The notes: generated by a model from the letters alone, not told the origin. A DNA stretch of 64,000 bases from Pseudonocardia sp. EC080619-01 (GCF_001420995.1 NZ_CP012184.1:3890501-3954500); one strand, 5' to 3'. Positions 52,214-61,818 are shown, numbered from the stretch's first letter. Translations and numbers: made by a program.

Positions 52214-52572
52214 GCGCTCCGGAGCGCTACCGCGAGGTGGTGTCCCGGCTGGCCGGGGCGGTCGTCGACCTGCGGGAGCGGGACGCGGAACGGGCCGCCG
52301 AGCTGCGCCGCGAGCTGCGCGGCACCGAACGGGAGCTGCGCGCGGCCGCCGACACCCTGACCCTCGCCCGCGGGATGTACGAGCTGCGCTGGGAGGCGGC
52401 GCTGCAGGTGCTGTGGTCGGCGGAGGAGCCGGGCAAGCCCCGGCCGCGGGCCGACCACCGGGCCGACCCGGCCCGGCACGCCGAACTCGAGCTCGAGGCC
52501 GACGAGGCGCTCGGGGCGCTCCGCGCGTCGGGGGACCGGCGCCTGTTCCGGCTGCGGCGCGCCACGGACTGA
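52210..52572 (+). CDS. Coiled-coil partner protein of the FtsK-like cassette
   Basis: 120 aa, function unknown. ATG 52210 overlaps the ATPase stop (ATGA), so it is translationally coupled. Residues about 4-75 are a long amphipathic helix rich in Arg/Glu/Ala (E-R-D-A-E-R-A-A-E-L-R-R-E-L-R), likely coiled-coil. A Pro/Arg/His-rich hinge (about 80-92) and a second short helix follow. There is no signal peptide or membrane segment. It could be an adaptor or chaperone for the ATPase or the 86-aa protein. Confidence 0.75.
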   Translation: MSAPERYREVVSRLAGAVVDLRERDAERAAELRRELRGTERELRAAADTLTLARGMYELRWEAALQVLWSAEEPGKPRPRADHRADPARHAELELEADEALGALRASGDRRLFRLRRATD

Positions 52573-52607
52573 GTCCGGGCGCGCCGCGGGGGTGGTCTCC
52601 TGCGCGG

Positions 52608-54050
52608 TCAGCCGACCGGGACGACGCCGAGCACCAGCGCGGTCGCCAGCATCACCAGCGAGCAGACCGCCGCCCGCCAGATCACCTTCCGGTGGTGGTC
52701 GGCGAGGTTCACCTTCGCCAGCGACACGAGCAGCAGCAGTGCCGGGACCAGCGGGCTCGTCATGTGCACCGGCTGGCCGATGATCGACGCGCGGGCCATT
52801 TCCACCGGCTCGATGCCGTAGTGCCCGGCGGCCTCGGTGAGGATCGGCAGGATGCCGAAGTAGAACGCGTCGTTGGTGAGGAAGAACGTCAGCGGCATGC
52901 TCAGCACCCCGGTGATCACCGCGAACCAGCTGCCGATCGACGGCGGCACCGCCGCGACGATCCCGTTCGCCATCGCCGTCACCATGCCGGTGCCGGACAG
53001 CACTCCGACCAGCACGGCCGCCGCGAACACCATCGCGACGACGGCGACGATCGACGCGGAGTGCGACGTCACGGCCTTGAGCTGGTCCTCGGGCCTCGGG
53101 AAGTTGACGACCAGCGCGATCGCGGTGGCCACGACGAACACCAGCGCCAGCGGCAGCACGTCCATGCCCAGCAGGACCAGGAGCGCGACCGTCAGGGCGA
53201 GGTTGAACCAGATCAGCTTCGGGCGCAGGGTCGGCCGGTCCGGGTCGAGGATGTCGCCCGTGCCGCCGGTCGCGTCACCGCCGGTCGCGCCGTCGCCGGT
53301 CGCGCCGTCACCGGACGCCGGGCGCGCGGTTCCCGTGCCACCGCCGACACCCGCGAGCGCCGGCTCCCGCGCGGGGGCCATGGTCTCGGCCACGACGTCC
53401 AGCGTGCGGCCCGACGCCAGCAGCCGCTTGCGCTCCGAGCGGCCCAGGAACCAGGCGAGCACGAGCACGGTGAGGATGCCCAGGACCATGCCCGGCACCA
53501 TCGGGTTGAACAGCTCCGAGGGCGAGACGCCCAGCACCGTCGCGGCGCGGACGGTCGGACCACCCCAGGGCAGGATGTTGAGCACGCCGTTCGCCAGGTT
53601 CGCGACGACCGTCAGCACGACCGGGCTCAGGCCGAGCCGCAGGTAGATCGGCAGCAACGCCGAGACGGTGATGATGAACGTCGTCGAACCGTCGCCGTCG
53701 AGCGAGACGACACCCGCCAGCACCGCGGTGAGCACGACCAGCCGGACGGGGTCGTTGCTCACCGTGCGCAGCACGAACCGGATGAGCGGGTCGAACAGCC
53801 CGACGTCGATCATCGTGCCGAAGAAGATGATCGCGAAGAACAGCAGCACGGCGGTCGGTGCGAAGTCCGAGATCGCCGTCATGATCGAGTCGACGACGCC
53901 CTCGTCACCTGCTTCGGCGACTCCGGTGCCGACGGTGACCAGCGCGAACGTCAGCGGGACCAGTACCAGTGCCAGGATCGGCGCGAGCCGCTTGGACAGG
54001 ATCAGGTACATGAAGACCGCGATCATCGCGGACCCGAGAACGATGAGCAT
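52608..54050 (-). CDS. CitMHS-family citrate/divalent metal transporter
   Basis: 480 aa, about 12 helices, of the citrate-Mg2+:H+/citrate-Ca2+ symporter family. S-L-D-G-D-G-S-T-T-F-I-I-T near residue 110 and N-I-L-P-W-G-G-P-T-V-R-A-A near 155 are family-typical re-entrant loops, with L-T-N-D-A-F-Y-F-G-I-L-P in the second half. A cytoplasmic loop (about 245-265) has D-G-A-T-G repeats encoded by a 15-bp DNA repeat. AGGAGGAG precedes ATG 54050. It probably imports metal-citrate complexes. It lies head-to-tail upstream of nothing obvious, 100 bp from the TetR gene end. Confidence 0.93.
   Translation of the reverse strand: MLIVLGSAMIAVFMYLILSKRLAPILALVLVPLTFALVTVGTGVAEAGDEGVVDSIMTAISDFAPTAVLLFFAIIFFGTMIDVGLFDPLIRFVLRTVSNDPVRLVVLTAVLAGVVSLDGDGSTTFIITVSALLPIYLRLGLSPVVLTVVANLANGVLNILPWGGPTVRAATVLGVSPSELFNPMVPGMVLGILTVLVLAWFLGRSERKRLLASGRTLDVVAETMAPAREPALAGVGGGTGTARPASGDGATGDGATGGDATGGTGDILDPDRPTLRPKLIWFNLALTVALLVLLGMDVLPLALVFVVATAIALVVNFPRPEDQLKAVTSHSASIVAVVAMVFAAAVLVGVLSGTGMVTAMANGIVAAVPPSIGSWFAVITGVLSMPLTFFLTNDAFYFGILPILTEAAGHYGIEPVEMARASIIGQPVHMTSPLVPALLLLVSLAKVNLADHHRKVIWRAAVCSLVMLATALVLGVVPVG
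53265..53309. repeat. Three 15-bp units inside the CitMHS gene
   Basis: GCCGGTCGCGCCGTC occurs twice exactly (53280-53294, 53295-53309), after a related unit at 53265-53279. The in-frame units encode the D-G-A-T-G repeats of a cytoplasmic loop. Confidence 0.85.
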
Positions 54051-54156
54051 CGACGCTCCTCCTCCTGTGGTGGCAGAGAGGAACGCTAGGTTCGACGACG
54101 GCCGGGGCCACGCTTGCGGACACAGCTCTCGTAGTGGTCCTTGTGGTCCCGCTGCC

Positions 54157-54720
54157 CTACACCGTCGCGGCCCGCGTCCGCAGGCCCGCGAGGAGAAGGT
54201 CCAGGTAGTCCTCCGCGCGGGCGGAGGGATCCACGGGGTCGAGCCGGGCGGCGTAGGCCACCCCGCACAGCAGTCGCTGGACGTCCATGGCGGTGGTCCC
54301 GGCCGGCGTCGCACCCTCGCGCACCGTCCGGGCCAGCACGCGATCGGCGAGGAGCAGCACGCGGGCCTTGCGCCCGCTCGTCTCTTCCCGCTCGTCGTCG
54401 GTCGTGGCGAACACCTCGGCGAACCCCGTCACCCCCAGCTGCCGCACCAGCACGGCGCGGGCGAGCCGGGCCAGGCCCGTCGCGGCGTCCGGCTCCCCGG
54501 CGGCGGCCTCCGCCTCGGCGACCAGCTCGTCCAGCCGGCCGTCCATGAGGGCCTCCAGCAGGGCCCGCCGGGTCGGGAAGTGGCGGTAGACCGTGGCGAC
54601 CCCCAGGCCGGCCTGCTTGGCGACGTCGTTGAGGGCGAGGGTGTCGTCGCCGGACGCCAGCAGCAGGCGTCCGGTGTCCAGGGCGCGGTCGCGGTTGCGG
54701 GCGGCGTCGGCGCGGGGCAC
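54157..54720 (-). CDS. TetR-family transcriptional repressor
   Basis: 187 aa. N-terminal HTH (D-T-G-R-L-L-L-A-S, L-N-D-V-A-K-Q-A-G-L-G-V-A-T-V-Y-R-H-F-P-T-R) is strongly TetR-like, followed by a helical ligand-binding domain. It diverges from the SDR gene, with two matching palindromes in the 86-bp intergenic region, so it probably represses both genes. GTG 54720 is the first start after the palindromes. Confidence 0.94.
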   Translation of the reverse strand: MPRADAARNRDRALDTGRLLLASGDDTLALNDVAKQAGLGVATVYRHFPTRRALLEALMDGRLDELVAEAEAAAGEPDAATGLARLARAVLVRQLGVTGFAEVFATTDDEREETSGRKARVLLLADRVLARTVREGATPAGTTAMDVQRLLCGVAYAARLDPVDPSARAEDYLDLLLAGLRTRAATV

Positions 54721-54734
54721 CCCGTCATCGTAGC

Positions 54735-54747
54735 GGATGACTCATCC
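54735..54747. promoter_or_regulatory. TetR operator 1
   Basis: GGATGA-C-TCATCC is a perfect 13-bp palindrome 14 bp before the TetR gene start. It shares sequence with the second site 34 bp away, centre to centre. Confidence 0.75.
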
Positions 54748-54768
54748 ACTTCTGCTACTGTCGGAACC

Positions 54769-54781
54769 GGATGACTTATCC
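54769..54781. promoter_or_regulatory. TetR operator 2
   Basis: GGATGA-C-TTATCC differs from site 1 by one base. It lies 25 bp before the SDR start. The ATG at 54771 is inside the site, which argues against using it as the SDR start. Confidence 0.72.
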
Positions 54782-54806
54782 GTTCAGTTTCGGGAAGAGG
54801 ACTCAC

Positions 54807-55682
54807 ATGAACGACCAGCAGGGACGCACCGTCGTGGTCACCGGGGCGGGCTCCGGGTTCGGCGCGGCCGCCACGCGCGTGCTCGCCGGGCGGGGCGCCC
54901 ACGTGGTGATGGCGGCGCGGGACACGGCCAAGGCCACCAGGGTCCGGGACGAGATCGTCGCCGAGCAGCCCGGCGCCCGGCTCACCGTCCGGGCGCTGGA
55001 CCTGTTCGACCCGGCGTCGGTGCGCGCGTTCGCCGAGGCCACCGACGAGGTCGACGTCCTGCTCGCCAACGCGGGGCTGGGGTCGATGCAGCGCGTCGTC
55101 GGGCCGCTGGGGGTGGAGCGCGGGTTCGCCACCAACCACCTGGGGCACTTCGCGCTCGCCGCCCTGTTGTTCCCGCGGATGGAACGGGCGGCGGCACCGC
55201 GCGTGGTCACCGTCTCGTCCAGCCTCTACCGCCGGGGCCGGATCCCGGAGGACCTCACCTACCGCGGGCGGGCGGCGATGCTGCGCTCCTACAACGACTC
55301 GAAGCTGGCCAACGCCCTGTTCGCCGTCGAGCTCGGCCGCCGCACGGCCGCCGCGGGATCACCGGTCGCCAGCGTGCTGGTGCATCCCGGCATGGCGAGC
55401 ACGCCGATGCAGGACGGCCATCCGGCGCCGGTCCGCGCGGTCCTCGGGCTGCTCACGCGGTGGGTCGGCAACTCCGTCGACGCGGGCGCGGCGGCGCTGG
55501 TGGAGGGCGTGGTGGGCCGCGTTCCCGCCGCGGGCATCATCGGCCCCGACCGGCACGGCGGCCGCCCCGAGGTGCAGGCCCTGCGCGCGCCCGCCGACGA
55601 CGTCGAGCTGGCCCGCAGGCTGTGGGAGCGGTCCGAGGAGCTCACCGGCGTCCCGTTCCCCGTCCGCGCCCCCGCGGTCTGA
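54807..55682 (+). CDS. Short-chain dehydrogenase/reductase
   Basis: 291 aa. Rossmann glycine motif V-V-V-T-G-A-G-S-G-F-G near residue 9, A-N-A-G near 80, and catalytic Ser plus the active-site Tyr/Lys region written S-Y-N-D-S-K, giving Y-x3-K. The extended C-terminal half resembles retinol-dehydrogenase/WW-oxidoreductase-like SDRs. ATG 54807 is preferred over ATG 54771 because GAAGAGG lies 6-7 nt upstream. Twin palindromes ahead of it suggest control by the divergent TetR protein. The substrate is unknown; a stress or xenobiotic reductase is plausible. Confidence 0.93.
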   Translation: MNDQQGRTVVVTGAGSGFGAAATRVLAGRGAHVVMAARDTAKATRVRDEIVAEQPGARLTVRALDLFDPASVRAFAEATDEVDVLLANAGLGSMQRVVGPLGVERGFATNHLGHFALAALLFPRMERAAAPRVVTVSSSLYRRGRIPEDLTYRGRAAMLRSYNDSKLANALFAVELGRRTAAAGSPVASVLVHPGMASTPMQDGHPAPVRAVLGLLTRWVGNSVDAGAAALVEGVVGRVPAAGIIGPDRHGGRPEVQALRAPADDVELARRLWERSEELTGVPFPVRAPAV

Positions 55683-55706
55683 TCACGTCCCCGGGCCGGA
55701 CCGGGG

Positions 55707-55883
55707 TCAGTCGTCGTCGGCGTCGTCGCGCGCGAGGAAGCTCGACAGGCGCTCGACGGCCGTCTCGAACTGCGGGTTCAGGTCGACGAAGGCCCGCAGC
55801 CGGTCGGCGAGCCACTCGACGCTGACCTGCTCGTCGCCACGCCGGTCGACGAGCTCCTCGATGCCGCGGTCGGTGAAGTACAC
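55707..55883 (-). CDS. DUF6104-like small protein
   Basis: 58 aa. V-Y-F-T-D-R-G-I-E-E-L-V-D-R-R-G-D-E-Q-V then V-E-W-L-A-D-R-L-R-A-F-V-D-L-N-P-Q-F matches a small actinobacterial family of about 60 aa (recalled as DUF6104), function unknown. GTG 55883 is the only start that gives this N-terminus. It diverges from the FetB-like gene with 28 bp between starts. Confidence 0.85.
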   Translation of the reverse strand: MYFTDRGIEELVDRRGDEQVSVEWLADRLRAFVDLNPQFETAVERLSSFLARDDADDD

Positions 55884-55911
55884 AGGGCACAGGCTAGTCA
55901 CGGGGGTGCCG

Positions 55912-56652
55912 ATGGGTTCGGGTGTGGTGGTCGGACCGCCGCTGGTGATCGCGCTGCTCGCGCTCGTGGCGCTGGCCGCGGCCGCCGCGACGATCGGGGG
56001 TACCGGGACGGCGTGGTCGTCGGCGACCGCGGTGGCCCGTGCCGTCGCGCAGCTCGCGCTGGTCGCCCTGGTGCTGCTCGCCCTGGTCCGGACGTGGTGG
56101 GGGACGGCCGCGTTCGTCCTGCTGATGGTCGTCGTCGCGGCCTGGACGTCGGGCCGGCGGATCACCGGGGCTCGCGGGTGGGGGGTGGCCGGGACGGCGA
56201 TCGTCGCCGGTGTGACGCCGGTGCTGGTCGTCGTGCTGACCAGCGGGGCGGTGCCCTTCACCGGGATCGCCGTCGTCCCGGTCGCCGGGATCGTGATCGG
56301 CGGGGCGATGACGGCGACGTCGCTGGCGGGCCGCCGGGCGCTCGACGAGCTGGGGACCCGCCAGGGCGAGCACGAGGCGGCACTGGCCCTCGGCCTGCTC
56401 CCGCGGGACGCGGCGCTGCTCGTCGTCCGGCCGTCGGCGGGACGGGCACTCGTGCCCGCGCTGGACCAGACCCGCACGGTCGGGCTGGTGACGCTGCCCG
56501 GCGCGTTCGTCGGGGTTCTGCTGGGCAGCGGTGATCCGGTGCAGGCCGCGGCCGCCCAGCTCCTGGTGCTGGCGGGCCTGCTGGCGGCCGAGACGATCGC
56601 GGCGACGGTCGTCGTGGAGCTGGTGGCCCGAGGACGCCTGCACCGCCCCTGA
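55912..56652 (+). CDS. FetB/YbbM-like ABC permease (UPF0014)
   Basis: 246 aa, seven or so helices. The family signature is seen in the loop after the middle helices: I-G-G-A-M-T-A-T-S-L-A-G-R-R-A-L near residue 125 and P-G-A-F-V-G-V-L-L-G-S-G-D-P near 205. FetB pairs with an ATPase (FetA) in iron homeostasis and oxidative stress resistance; no such ATPase lies nearby. ATG 55912 after GGGGG is used; GTG 55906 is possible. Confidence 0.88.
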   Translation: MGSGVVVGPPLVIALLALVALAAAAATIGGTGTAWSSATAVARAVAQLALVALVLLALVRTWWGTAAFVLLMVVVAAWTSGRRITGARGWGVAGTAIVAGVTPVLVVVLTSGAVPFTGIAVVPVAGIVIGGAMTATSLAGRRALDELGTRQGEHEAALALGLLPRDAALLVVRPSAGRALVPALDQTRTVGLVTLPGAFVGVLLGSGDPVQAAAAQLLVLAGLLAAETIAATVVVELVARGRLHRP

Positions 56653-56802
56653 CACGCACCGCACCACGCCGCCCGGACCGATCGTGCGCGACCGAACCCC
56701 GTCGAGGTGCGGTCCAGCGTCGTCCCGTGATCGACGATTCGCGCTGAGCTGCATCTCGGCGCGGGACGGGACCGGCGGGTGCGGGAAGCCCGGAACGACG
56801 GA

Positions 56803-56835
56803 ACGGCCGGGCGCGGAGGACCCGCGCCCGGCCGT
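56803..56835. terminator. Strong hairpin between fetB-like gene and kgd
   Basis: ACGGCCGGGCGCGG (56803-56816) pairs perfectly with 56822-56835 around a 5-nt loop, giving a 14-bp stem. It lies 18 bp from the kgd stop and can terminate kgd and, from the other side, the permease gene. The remaining gap (56653-56802) holds nothing I recognise. Confidence 0.8.
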
Positions 56836-56853
56836 CCGGGACTGCTCAGGCGA

Positions 56854-59800
56854 TCAGGACTTCGCGAACGCCTTGTCGATCAGCTCAGCCTGCTCGACCT
56901 CGTGCACCTTCGACGAGCCCGCGGCCGGGGCCGCCATCCGCCGCCGGGACACCCGGGTGAAGCGGCCCTGCAGCTGCGGGAGCTTCTGGGGCAGCTCCAG
57001 GCCGTAGTACGGCCACGAGCCCTGGTTGGCGGGCTCCTCCTGGACCCAGCGCACGCTCTGCGCGTCCGGGTACCGCTCGAGGATCTCGGCGATCTGCTCG
57101 GTCGGCATCGGGTAGAGCTGCTCGACGCGGACCAGCGCGGTGCCGTCGACCGAGGTGTCGCCGTTCTTGCGGCGCTTCTCCTTCGCCGCGGCGAGCTCCC
57201 AGTAGATCTTGCCGCTGCAGAACAGCACCCGGTCGACGCCCGACACCGGGCCCGTCGTGGCCCGGTGCTCCGGGTCGTCGATCACCGGGCGGAACCGGCC
57301 CTCGGTGAAGTCCGACAGCGGGCTGACGACCTGCTTGGCCCGCAGCATCCACTTCGGCGTGAAGACCACCAGCGGCCGGCGCACCCCGTCGAGGGTGTGC
57401 TGGCGCAGGAGGTGGAAGTAGTTCGCCGGCTCGGAGGGCAGCGCGACCGTCATCGAGCCCTCGGCGCACAGCTGCAGGAACCGCTCGATGCGGCCCGAGC
57501 TGTGGTCGGGGCCCTGGCCCTCGAGGCCGTGCGGCAGCAGCAGCGCGACGTCCGACAGCTGGCCCCACTTCGCCTCACCGGACGAGATGAACTCGTCGAT
57601 GATCGACTGGGCGCCGTTGACGAAGTCGCCGAACTGGCCCTCCCACATCACCAGCGCGTCCGAGTTGGCCACCGAGTAGCCGTACTCGAACCCGACGGCG
57701 GCGAACTCGGAGAGCGCCGAGTCGTAGGGCAGGAAGCGGCCCTGGCCCTCGGCGAGGTTGCGCAGCGGGAAGTACTCGGCACCGGTCTTGCGGTCGATCA
57801 GCACCGAGTGGCGCTGCACGAAGGTGCCGCGCCGCGAGTCCTGACCGGACAGCCGGACCAGCCGGCCGTCGATCGCCAGCGAGCCCATGGCGAGCAGCTC
57901 GGCGAACGCCCAGTCCACGTTGCCCTCGCGGGACATGGTGTAGCGCTTCTTGAGCACCGGCTCGACCCGCTTGTGCACGGCGAAGCCCTCGGGCAGCGTC
58001 TCGTGGACGTCGCCGATCCGGTGGACGATCTCCAGCGGGATCGAGGTGTCCAGGTCGGACGGGACCTGCTGCTCCTGCTCGATCGACGGCGAGATCACCG
58101 GCGGGGTCTTCTCGAGCTCGCGCACCTCGTTGAAGACGTGCTCCAGCTGGTTGGAGAAGTCCTTGAGGGCCTGCTCGGCCTCCTCCATCGTGATGTCGCC
58201 CCGGCCGATCAGCGACTCGGTGTAGATCTTCCGGACGCTGCGCTTGGCGTCGATCACGTCGTACATCGACGGCTGGGTCATCGAGGGGTCGTCGCCCTCG
58301 TTGTGGCCCCGGCGCCGGTAGCAGATCATGTCGATCACGACGTCGTTGTTCCAGCGCTCGCGGTACTCGACCGCCAGCTTGGCGACCCAGACGCAGGCCT
58401 CCGGGTCGTCGCCGTTCACGTGGAAGACCGGCGCGCCGATCATCTTCGCGACGTCGGTGCAGTACTGCGAGGAGCGCGAGTGCTCCGGCGCGGTGGTGAA
58501 GCCGACCTGGTTGTTGACGACGACGTGCACGGTGCCGCCGGTGCGGTAGCCGCGCAGCAGCGCCAGGTTCAGCGTCTCGGCCACGACGCCCTGGCCGGCG
58601 AACGCGGCGTCGCCGTGCATGAGGACGGGCAGCACGGTGAAGCCGCCGTCGCCCTTGTCGAGCAGGTCCTGCTTGGCGCGGACGATGCCCTCGAGCACCG
58701 GGTCCACGGCCTCCAGGTGCGAGGGGTTCGCGGTCAGCGAGACGGTGGTCTCGCCGTCGCCGAACATCCGGAAGTACTTGCCCTCGGCGCCCAGGTGGTA
58801 CTTGACGTCGCCGGAGCCGTGCGCCTGGCCCGGGTCGAGGTTGCCCTCGAACTCGCGGAAGATCTGGCTGATCGGCTTGCCGACGATGTTGGCCAGCACG
58901 TTCAGCCGGCCGCGGTGCGGCATGCCGACGACGACCTCGTCGAGCTCGCGCTCGGCGGCCTTGTCCAGCACGGCGTCGAGCAGCGGGATGACGGTCTCGC
59001 CGCCCTCCAGCGAGAAGCGCTTCTGCCCGACGTACTTGGTCTGCAGGAACGTCTCGAACGCCTCGGCGGCGTTCAGCCGCGAGAGGATGTACTTCTGCTC
59101 GCTCTGGTCCGGCTTCTGGTGCGGGACCTCGATCCGCTCCTCGAGCCACTTGCGCTGCTCGGGATCGGCGATGTGCATGTACTCGGTGCCGATGGTCCGG
59201 CAGTACGACGCGCGCAGCAGGCCGAGCACGTCGCGCAGCTTCATGTGGCTCTGGCCGCCGAACCCGCCGACCGCGAAGTCGCGGTCGAGGTCCCAGAGGG
59301 TCAGCCCGTGGGACAGGACGTCGAGGTCCGGGTGCCGGCGCTGGCGGTAGTTCAGCGGGTCCGTGTCGGCCATCAGGTGGCCACGGGTCCGGTAGGACTC
59401 GATCAGCTCGAGGACGCGGGCGGTCTTGTCGACCTCGCCCTCGGGGAAGTCCTGCACCCAGCGGATCGGCTCGTAGGGCACCCGCAGGGAGGCGAAGACG
59501 TCGTCGTAGAAGTTGTTCTCGCCCAGCAGCAGGTGGTGCACCCGGCGCAGGAAGTCGCCGGACTCGGCGCCCTGGATGATCCGGTGGTCGTAGGTCGACG
59601 TCAGCGTGATGATCTTGCTGATGCCGAGCTCGGCCATCCGCTCCTCGGACGCGCCCTGGAACGCGGCCGGGTACTCCATCGCGCCCACACCGATGATCGC
59701 GCCCTGGCCGACCGTCAGCCGCGGCACCGAGTGGTTGGTGCCCAGGGTGCCCGGGTTGGTCAGGCTGATCGTGGTGCCGGAGAAGTCCTCGGCGGTGAGC

Positions 59801-60738
59801 TTGCCGTCACGGGCCTTGCGGACCATGCCCTCGTACGCCGCCCAGAACTGGGCGAACGACATGTTCTCGCAGCCCTTGATCGACACGACGATCAGCGAGC
59901 GGCTGCTGTCCTTGCCCGGCATGTCCATGGCCAGGCCGAGGTTGACGTGCTCGGGGGTGGCGACCGCGGCCTTGCCGTCGGTCTCGGCGAAGTGCCGGTT
60001 CATGTTCGGGAAGTCGGCCAGCGCCTTGACCAGCGCGTAGCCGATCAGGTGCGTGAACGAGAGCTTTCCGCCGCGGGTCCGCTTCAGGTGGTTGTTGATG
60101 ACGATGCGGTTGTCGGCCAGCAGCTTGGCCGGGACCGCACGGACACTCGTCGCGGTCGGCAGCTCCAGCGACGCGGTCATGTTCTTGGCGATGGCGTTCG
60201 CGGCACCGCGCAGCGGGGTGGTGGTCGCTCCACCCCCGTCCTGTGCCGGCCTGGCCGCCTTCGACGTGCTCCCGGCCGCCGGCTTCGCGGCGCCGTTCGT
60301 GGAGGGCGCGCTGCCGGTGCGGAGCTTCTCGTCGGCGGGCGGGGCCTCGGCCTTGGGCGTGACCGGCGGCGGGACGTCCCGCGACGAGCCGGACGACCGT
60401 CCGCTCGCCCGGCCGCCGTTCCTGACGGCCTTCTGGGTCGGCGCCGACGAGGTGTCGGACCCCTCGTCGTCCTCGGTGGCCGATCCGCGGGTCACTCCGC
60501 CGGAGCTCGCCGACGGGGCGGACCCGTTGGCCGCGGATCCGGTGGCGCCGCCCGTCTCGGCCGTCTCACCGGACGCGGGGCGCTTCTCACCGTCCCCGCC
60601 GCCGTAGTCGGCGAAGAACTCGTGCCAGGCCGGGTCCACGGCCGACGGGTCCTCCTGGAAGCGCTGGTACATCTCCTCGACGAGCCACTCGTTGGGACCG
60701 AAGTCGCCCGCCGGATGGGAGGTACTGCTCGATGACAC
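56854..60738 (-). CDS. kgd: Multifunctional 2-oxoglutarate metabolism enzyme Kgd
   Basis: 1294 aa. An N-terminal E1-type segment ([15 protein letters not shown]) is followed by an Ala/Pro/Ser-rich linker (about 50-120) and an E2-like succinyltransferase domain (about 125-360) with [10 protein letters not shown]. The ThDP-dependent decarboxylase with [21 protein letters not shown] and N-Q-V-G-F-T-T, and the transketolase-like C-terminus, come next. It acts as 2-oxoglutarate decarboxylase, ligase and ODH component, and is regulated in mycobacteria by GarA. The linker is longer than in the 1231-aa M. tuberculosis protein. GTG 60738 is the start. Confidence 0.97.
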   Translation of the reverse strand: MSSSSTSHPAGDFGPNEWLVEEMYQRFQEDPSAVDPAWHEFFADYGGGDGEKRPASGETAETGGATGSAANGSAPSASSGGVTRGSATEDDEGSDTSSAPTQKAVRNGGRASGRSSGSSRDVPPPVTPKAEAPPADEKLRTGSAPSTNGAAKPAAGSTSKAARPAQDGGGATTTPLRGAANAIAKNMTASLELPTATSVRAVPAKLLADNRIVINNHLKRTRGGKLSFTHLIGYALVKALADFPNMNRHFAETDGKAAVATPEHVNLGLAMDMPGKDSSRSLIVVSIKGCENMSFAQFWAAYEGMVRKARDGKLTAEDFSGTTISLTNPGTLGTNHSVPRLTVGQGAIIGVGAMEYPAAFQGASEERMAELGISKIITLTSTYDHRIIQGAESGDFLRRVHHLLLGENNFYDDVFASLRVPYEPIRWVQDFPEGEVDKTARVLELIESYRTRGHLMADTDPLNYRQRRHPDLDVLSHGLTLWDLDRDFAVGGFGGQSHMKLRDVLGLLRASYCRTIGTEYMHIADPEQRKWLEERIEVPHQKPDQSEQKYILSRLNAAEAFETFLQTKYVGQKRFSLEGGETVIPLLDAVLDKAAERELDEVVVGMPHRGRLNVLANIVGKPISQIFREFEGNLDPGQAHGSGDVKYHLGAEGKYFRMFGDGETTVSLTANPSHLEAVDPVLEGIVRAKQDLLDKGDGGFTVLPVLMHGDAAFAGQGVVAETLNLALLRGYRTGGTVHVVVNNQVGFTTAPEHSRSSQYCTDVAKMIGAPVFHVNGDDPEACVWVAKLAVEYRERWNNDVVIDMICYRRRGHNEGDDPSMTQPSMYDVIDAKRSVRKIYTESLIGRGDITMEEAEQALKDFSNQLEHVFNEVRELEKTPPVISPSIEQEQQVPSDLDTSIPLEIVHRIGDVHETLPEGFAVHKRVEPVLKKRYTMSREGNVDWAFAELLAMGSLAIDGRLVRLSGQDSRRGTFVQRHSVLIDRKTGAEYFPLRNLAEGQGRFLPYDSALSEFAAVGFEYGYSVANSDALVMWEGQFGDFVNGAQSIIDEFISSGEAKWGQLSDVALLLPHGLEGQGPDHSSGRIERFLQLCAEGSMTVALPSEPANYFHLLRQHTLDGVRRPLVVFTPKWMLRAKQVVSPLSDFTEGRFRPVIDDPEHRATTGPVSGVDRVLFCSGKIYWELAAAKEKRRKNGDTSVDGTALVRVEQLYPMPTEQIAEILERYPDAQSVRWVQEEPANQGSWPYYGLELPQKLPQLQGRFTRVSRRRMAAPAAGSSKVHEVEQAELIDKAFAKS

Positions 60739-60884
60739 TCTGCGTCAACCGCCTTGTTCAGCTGCTCGATTTGTCGCGACCGGGTACCAGGTTAGTCCCC
60801 TCCGCACGAGCGGTGGCAGTGTGCCGGGTCCCATTCCGTGACCTTCCCGTGATCATCCGGGACCGGACCGGTACACGACACGAT

Positions 60885-61664
60885 TCAGAAGCCGGGAGGT
60901 GACCCCAGGACGTCGACCACGGAGGTCTCGACGGTCGTCTCGGCGACGACGGTGCCGACCGGCGGGCCGACGCGGGCCGGGCGGCGGACGGTGTCGCGCT
61001 CGCCGGCGTACTGGCCGTCGACGGGGGAGACGAACAGCTCGGAGCGGACCGGGCCGTCGTCGTGCACGAGGGTCGGGTGGAGGTCGCCGTCGAGGTTCGC
61101 GGCCTCGCCGAGCTCGACCGCGGGCAGCAGGCGCAACGCGGTGTAGAGCACGGCCCGCTGCGCGGCCGGGACGCGGCAGGTGCGCAGCGCGTCGACCGCG
61201 CTCTGGAACGGGCCGGTGTAGCCGCGGCCGGGCGGGCTCTCCTCGATCAGCCGCTGCAGCATCGCCTCGGGCTCGACCGGCAGTGTGGCCAGGAACTGGG
61301 CCGTCGGGTTCGACCACGAGCCGGGCCGGGCGGCCGGCAGGTGGCCGTGCAGCTCGGCGTAGAAGTCGCCGTGCGGGGCGCGGAACCGGCCGGTCGGCCA
61401 CTGGTCGGCGATCCGGAACCCCTCGTCGACGGCGCGGGCCCCGTCCCCGGACAGCCAGCGCACCTGCCCGGTCAGCTCGCGGTCGAGCAGCCAGTCCGCA
61501 CCGGGGTCGACCGGCGTCCACTGCTGGAGGAGGTGCTCGGAGAAGTGCACGCAGACCTCGTCACCGGCGAACCAGGTGCCCATCCACCAGGCGTGCGTGG
61601 CCGTGTGCCGGTACTGCCCCGGGGAGATCGGCTCGTCGGAGGTCCGGATGGCCAGCTCCAGCAA
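60885..61664 (-). CDS. CU044_5270-family-like protein, unanchored form
   Basis: 259 aa. P-G-Q-Y-R-H-T-A-T-H-A-W-W-M, G-A-D-W-L-L-D-R-E-L-T-G, W-P-T-G-R-F-R-A-P-H-G-D-F-Y and Y-T-A-L-R-L-L-P-A-V-E resemble the C-terminal domain of actinobacterial CU044_5270 proteins, which normally have an N-terminal membrane helix that is absent here. TTG 61664 is chosen: AGGAGGAG lies 7 nt upstream, whereas the ATG at 61733 has no such site and gives non-conserved sequence. Function unknown. It shares no operon with its neighbours. Confidence 0.65.
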   Translation of the reverse strand: MLELAIRTSDEPISPGQYRHTATHAWWMGTWFAGDEVCVHFSEHLLQQWTPVDPGADWLLDRELTGQVRWLSGDGARAVDEGFRIADQWPTGRFRAPHGDFYAELHGHLPAARPGSWSNPTAQFLATLPVEPEAMLQRLIEESPPGRGYTGPFQSAVDALRTCRVPAAQRAVLYTALRLLPAVELGEAANLDGDLHPTLVHDDGPVRSELFVSPVDGQYAGERDTVRRPARVGPPVGTVVAETTVETSVVDVLGSPPGF

Positions 61665-61818
61665 GTCGGTGCTCCTCCTCGTCGTGCTCGGGGGGCTGCC
61701 CCGTGCGCGGTGACCGTGGACGACCTCACACATTCTGTACGCATCGGATACCGGCCGTGACGCGGCCCCCCGTCACTGGGCCGAACGGCGCAGTGACGGG
61801 CGGTGCCGGACGGACGTC

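Noticed and set aside
56779-60735. 1318-codon + strand ORF opposite kgd
   Set aside because: Shadow of kgd. It is Asp/Val/His-rich and repetitive, without recognisable domains.
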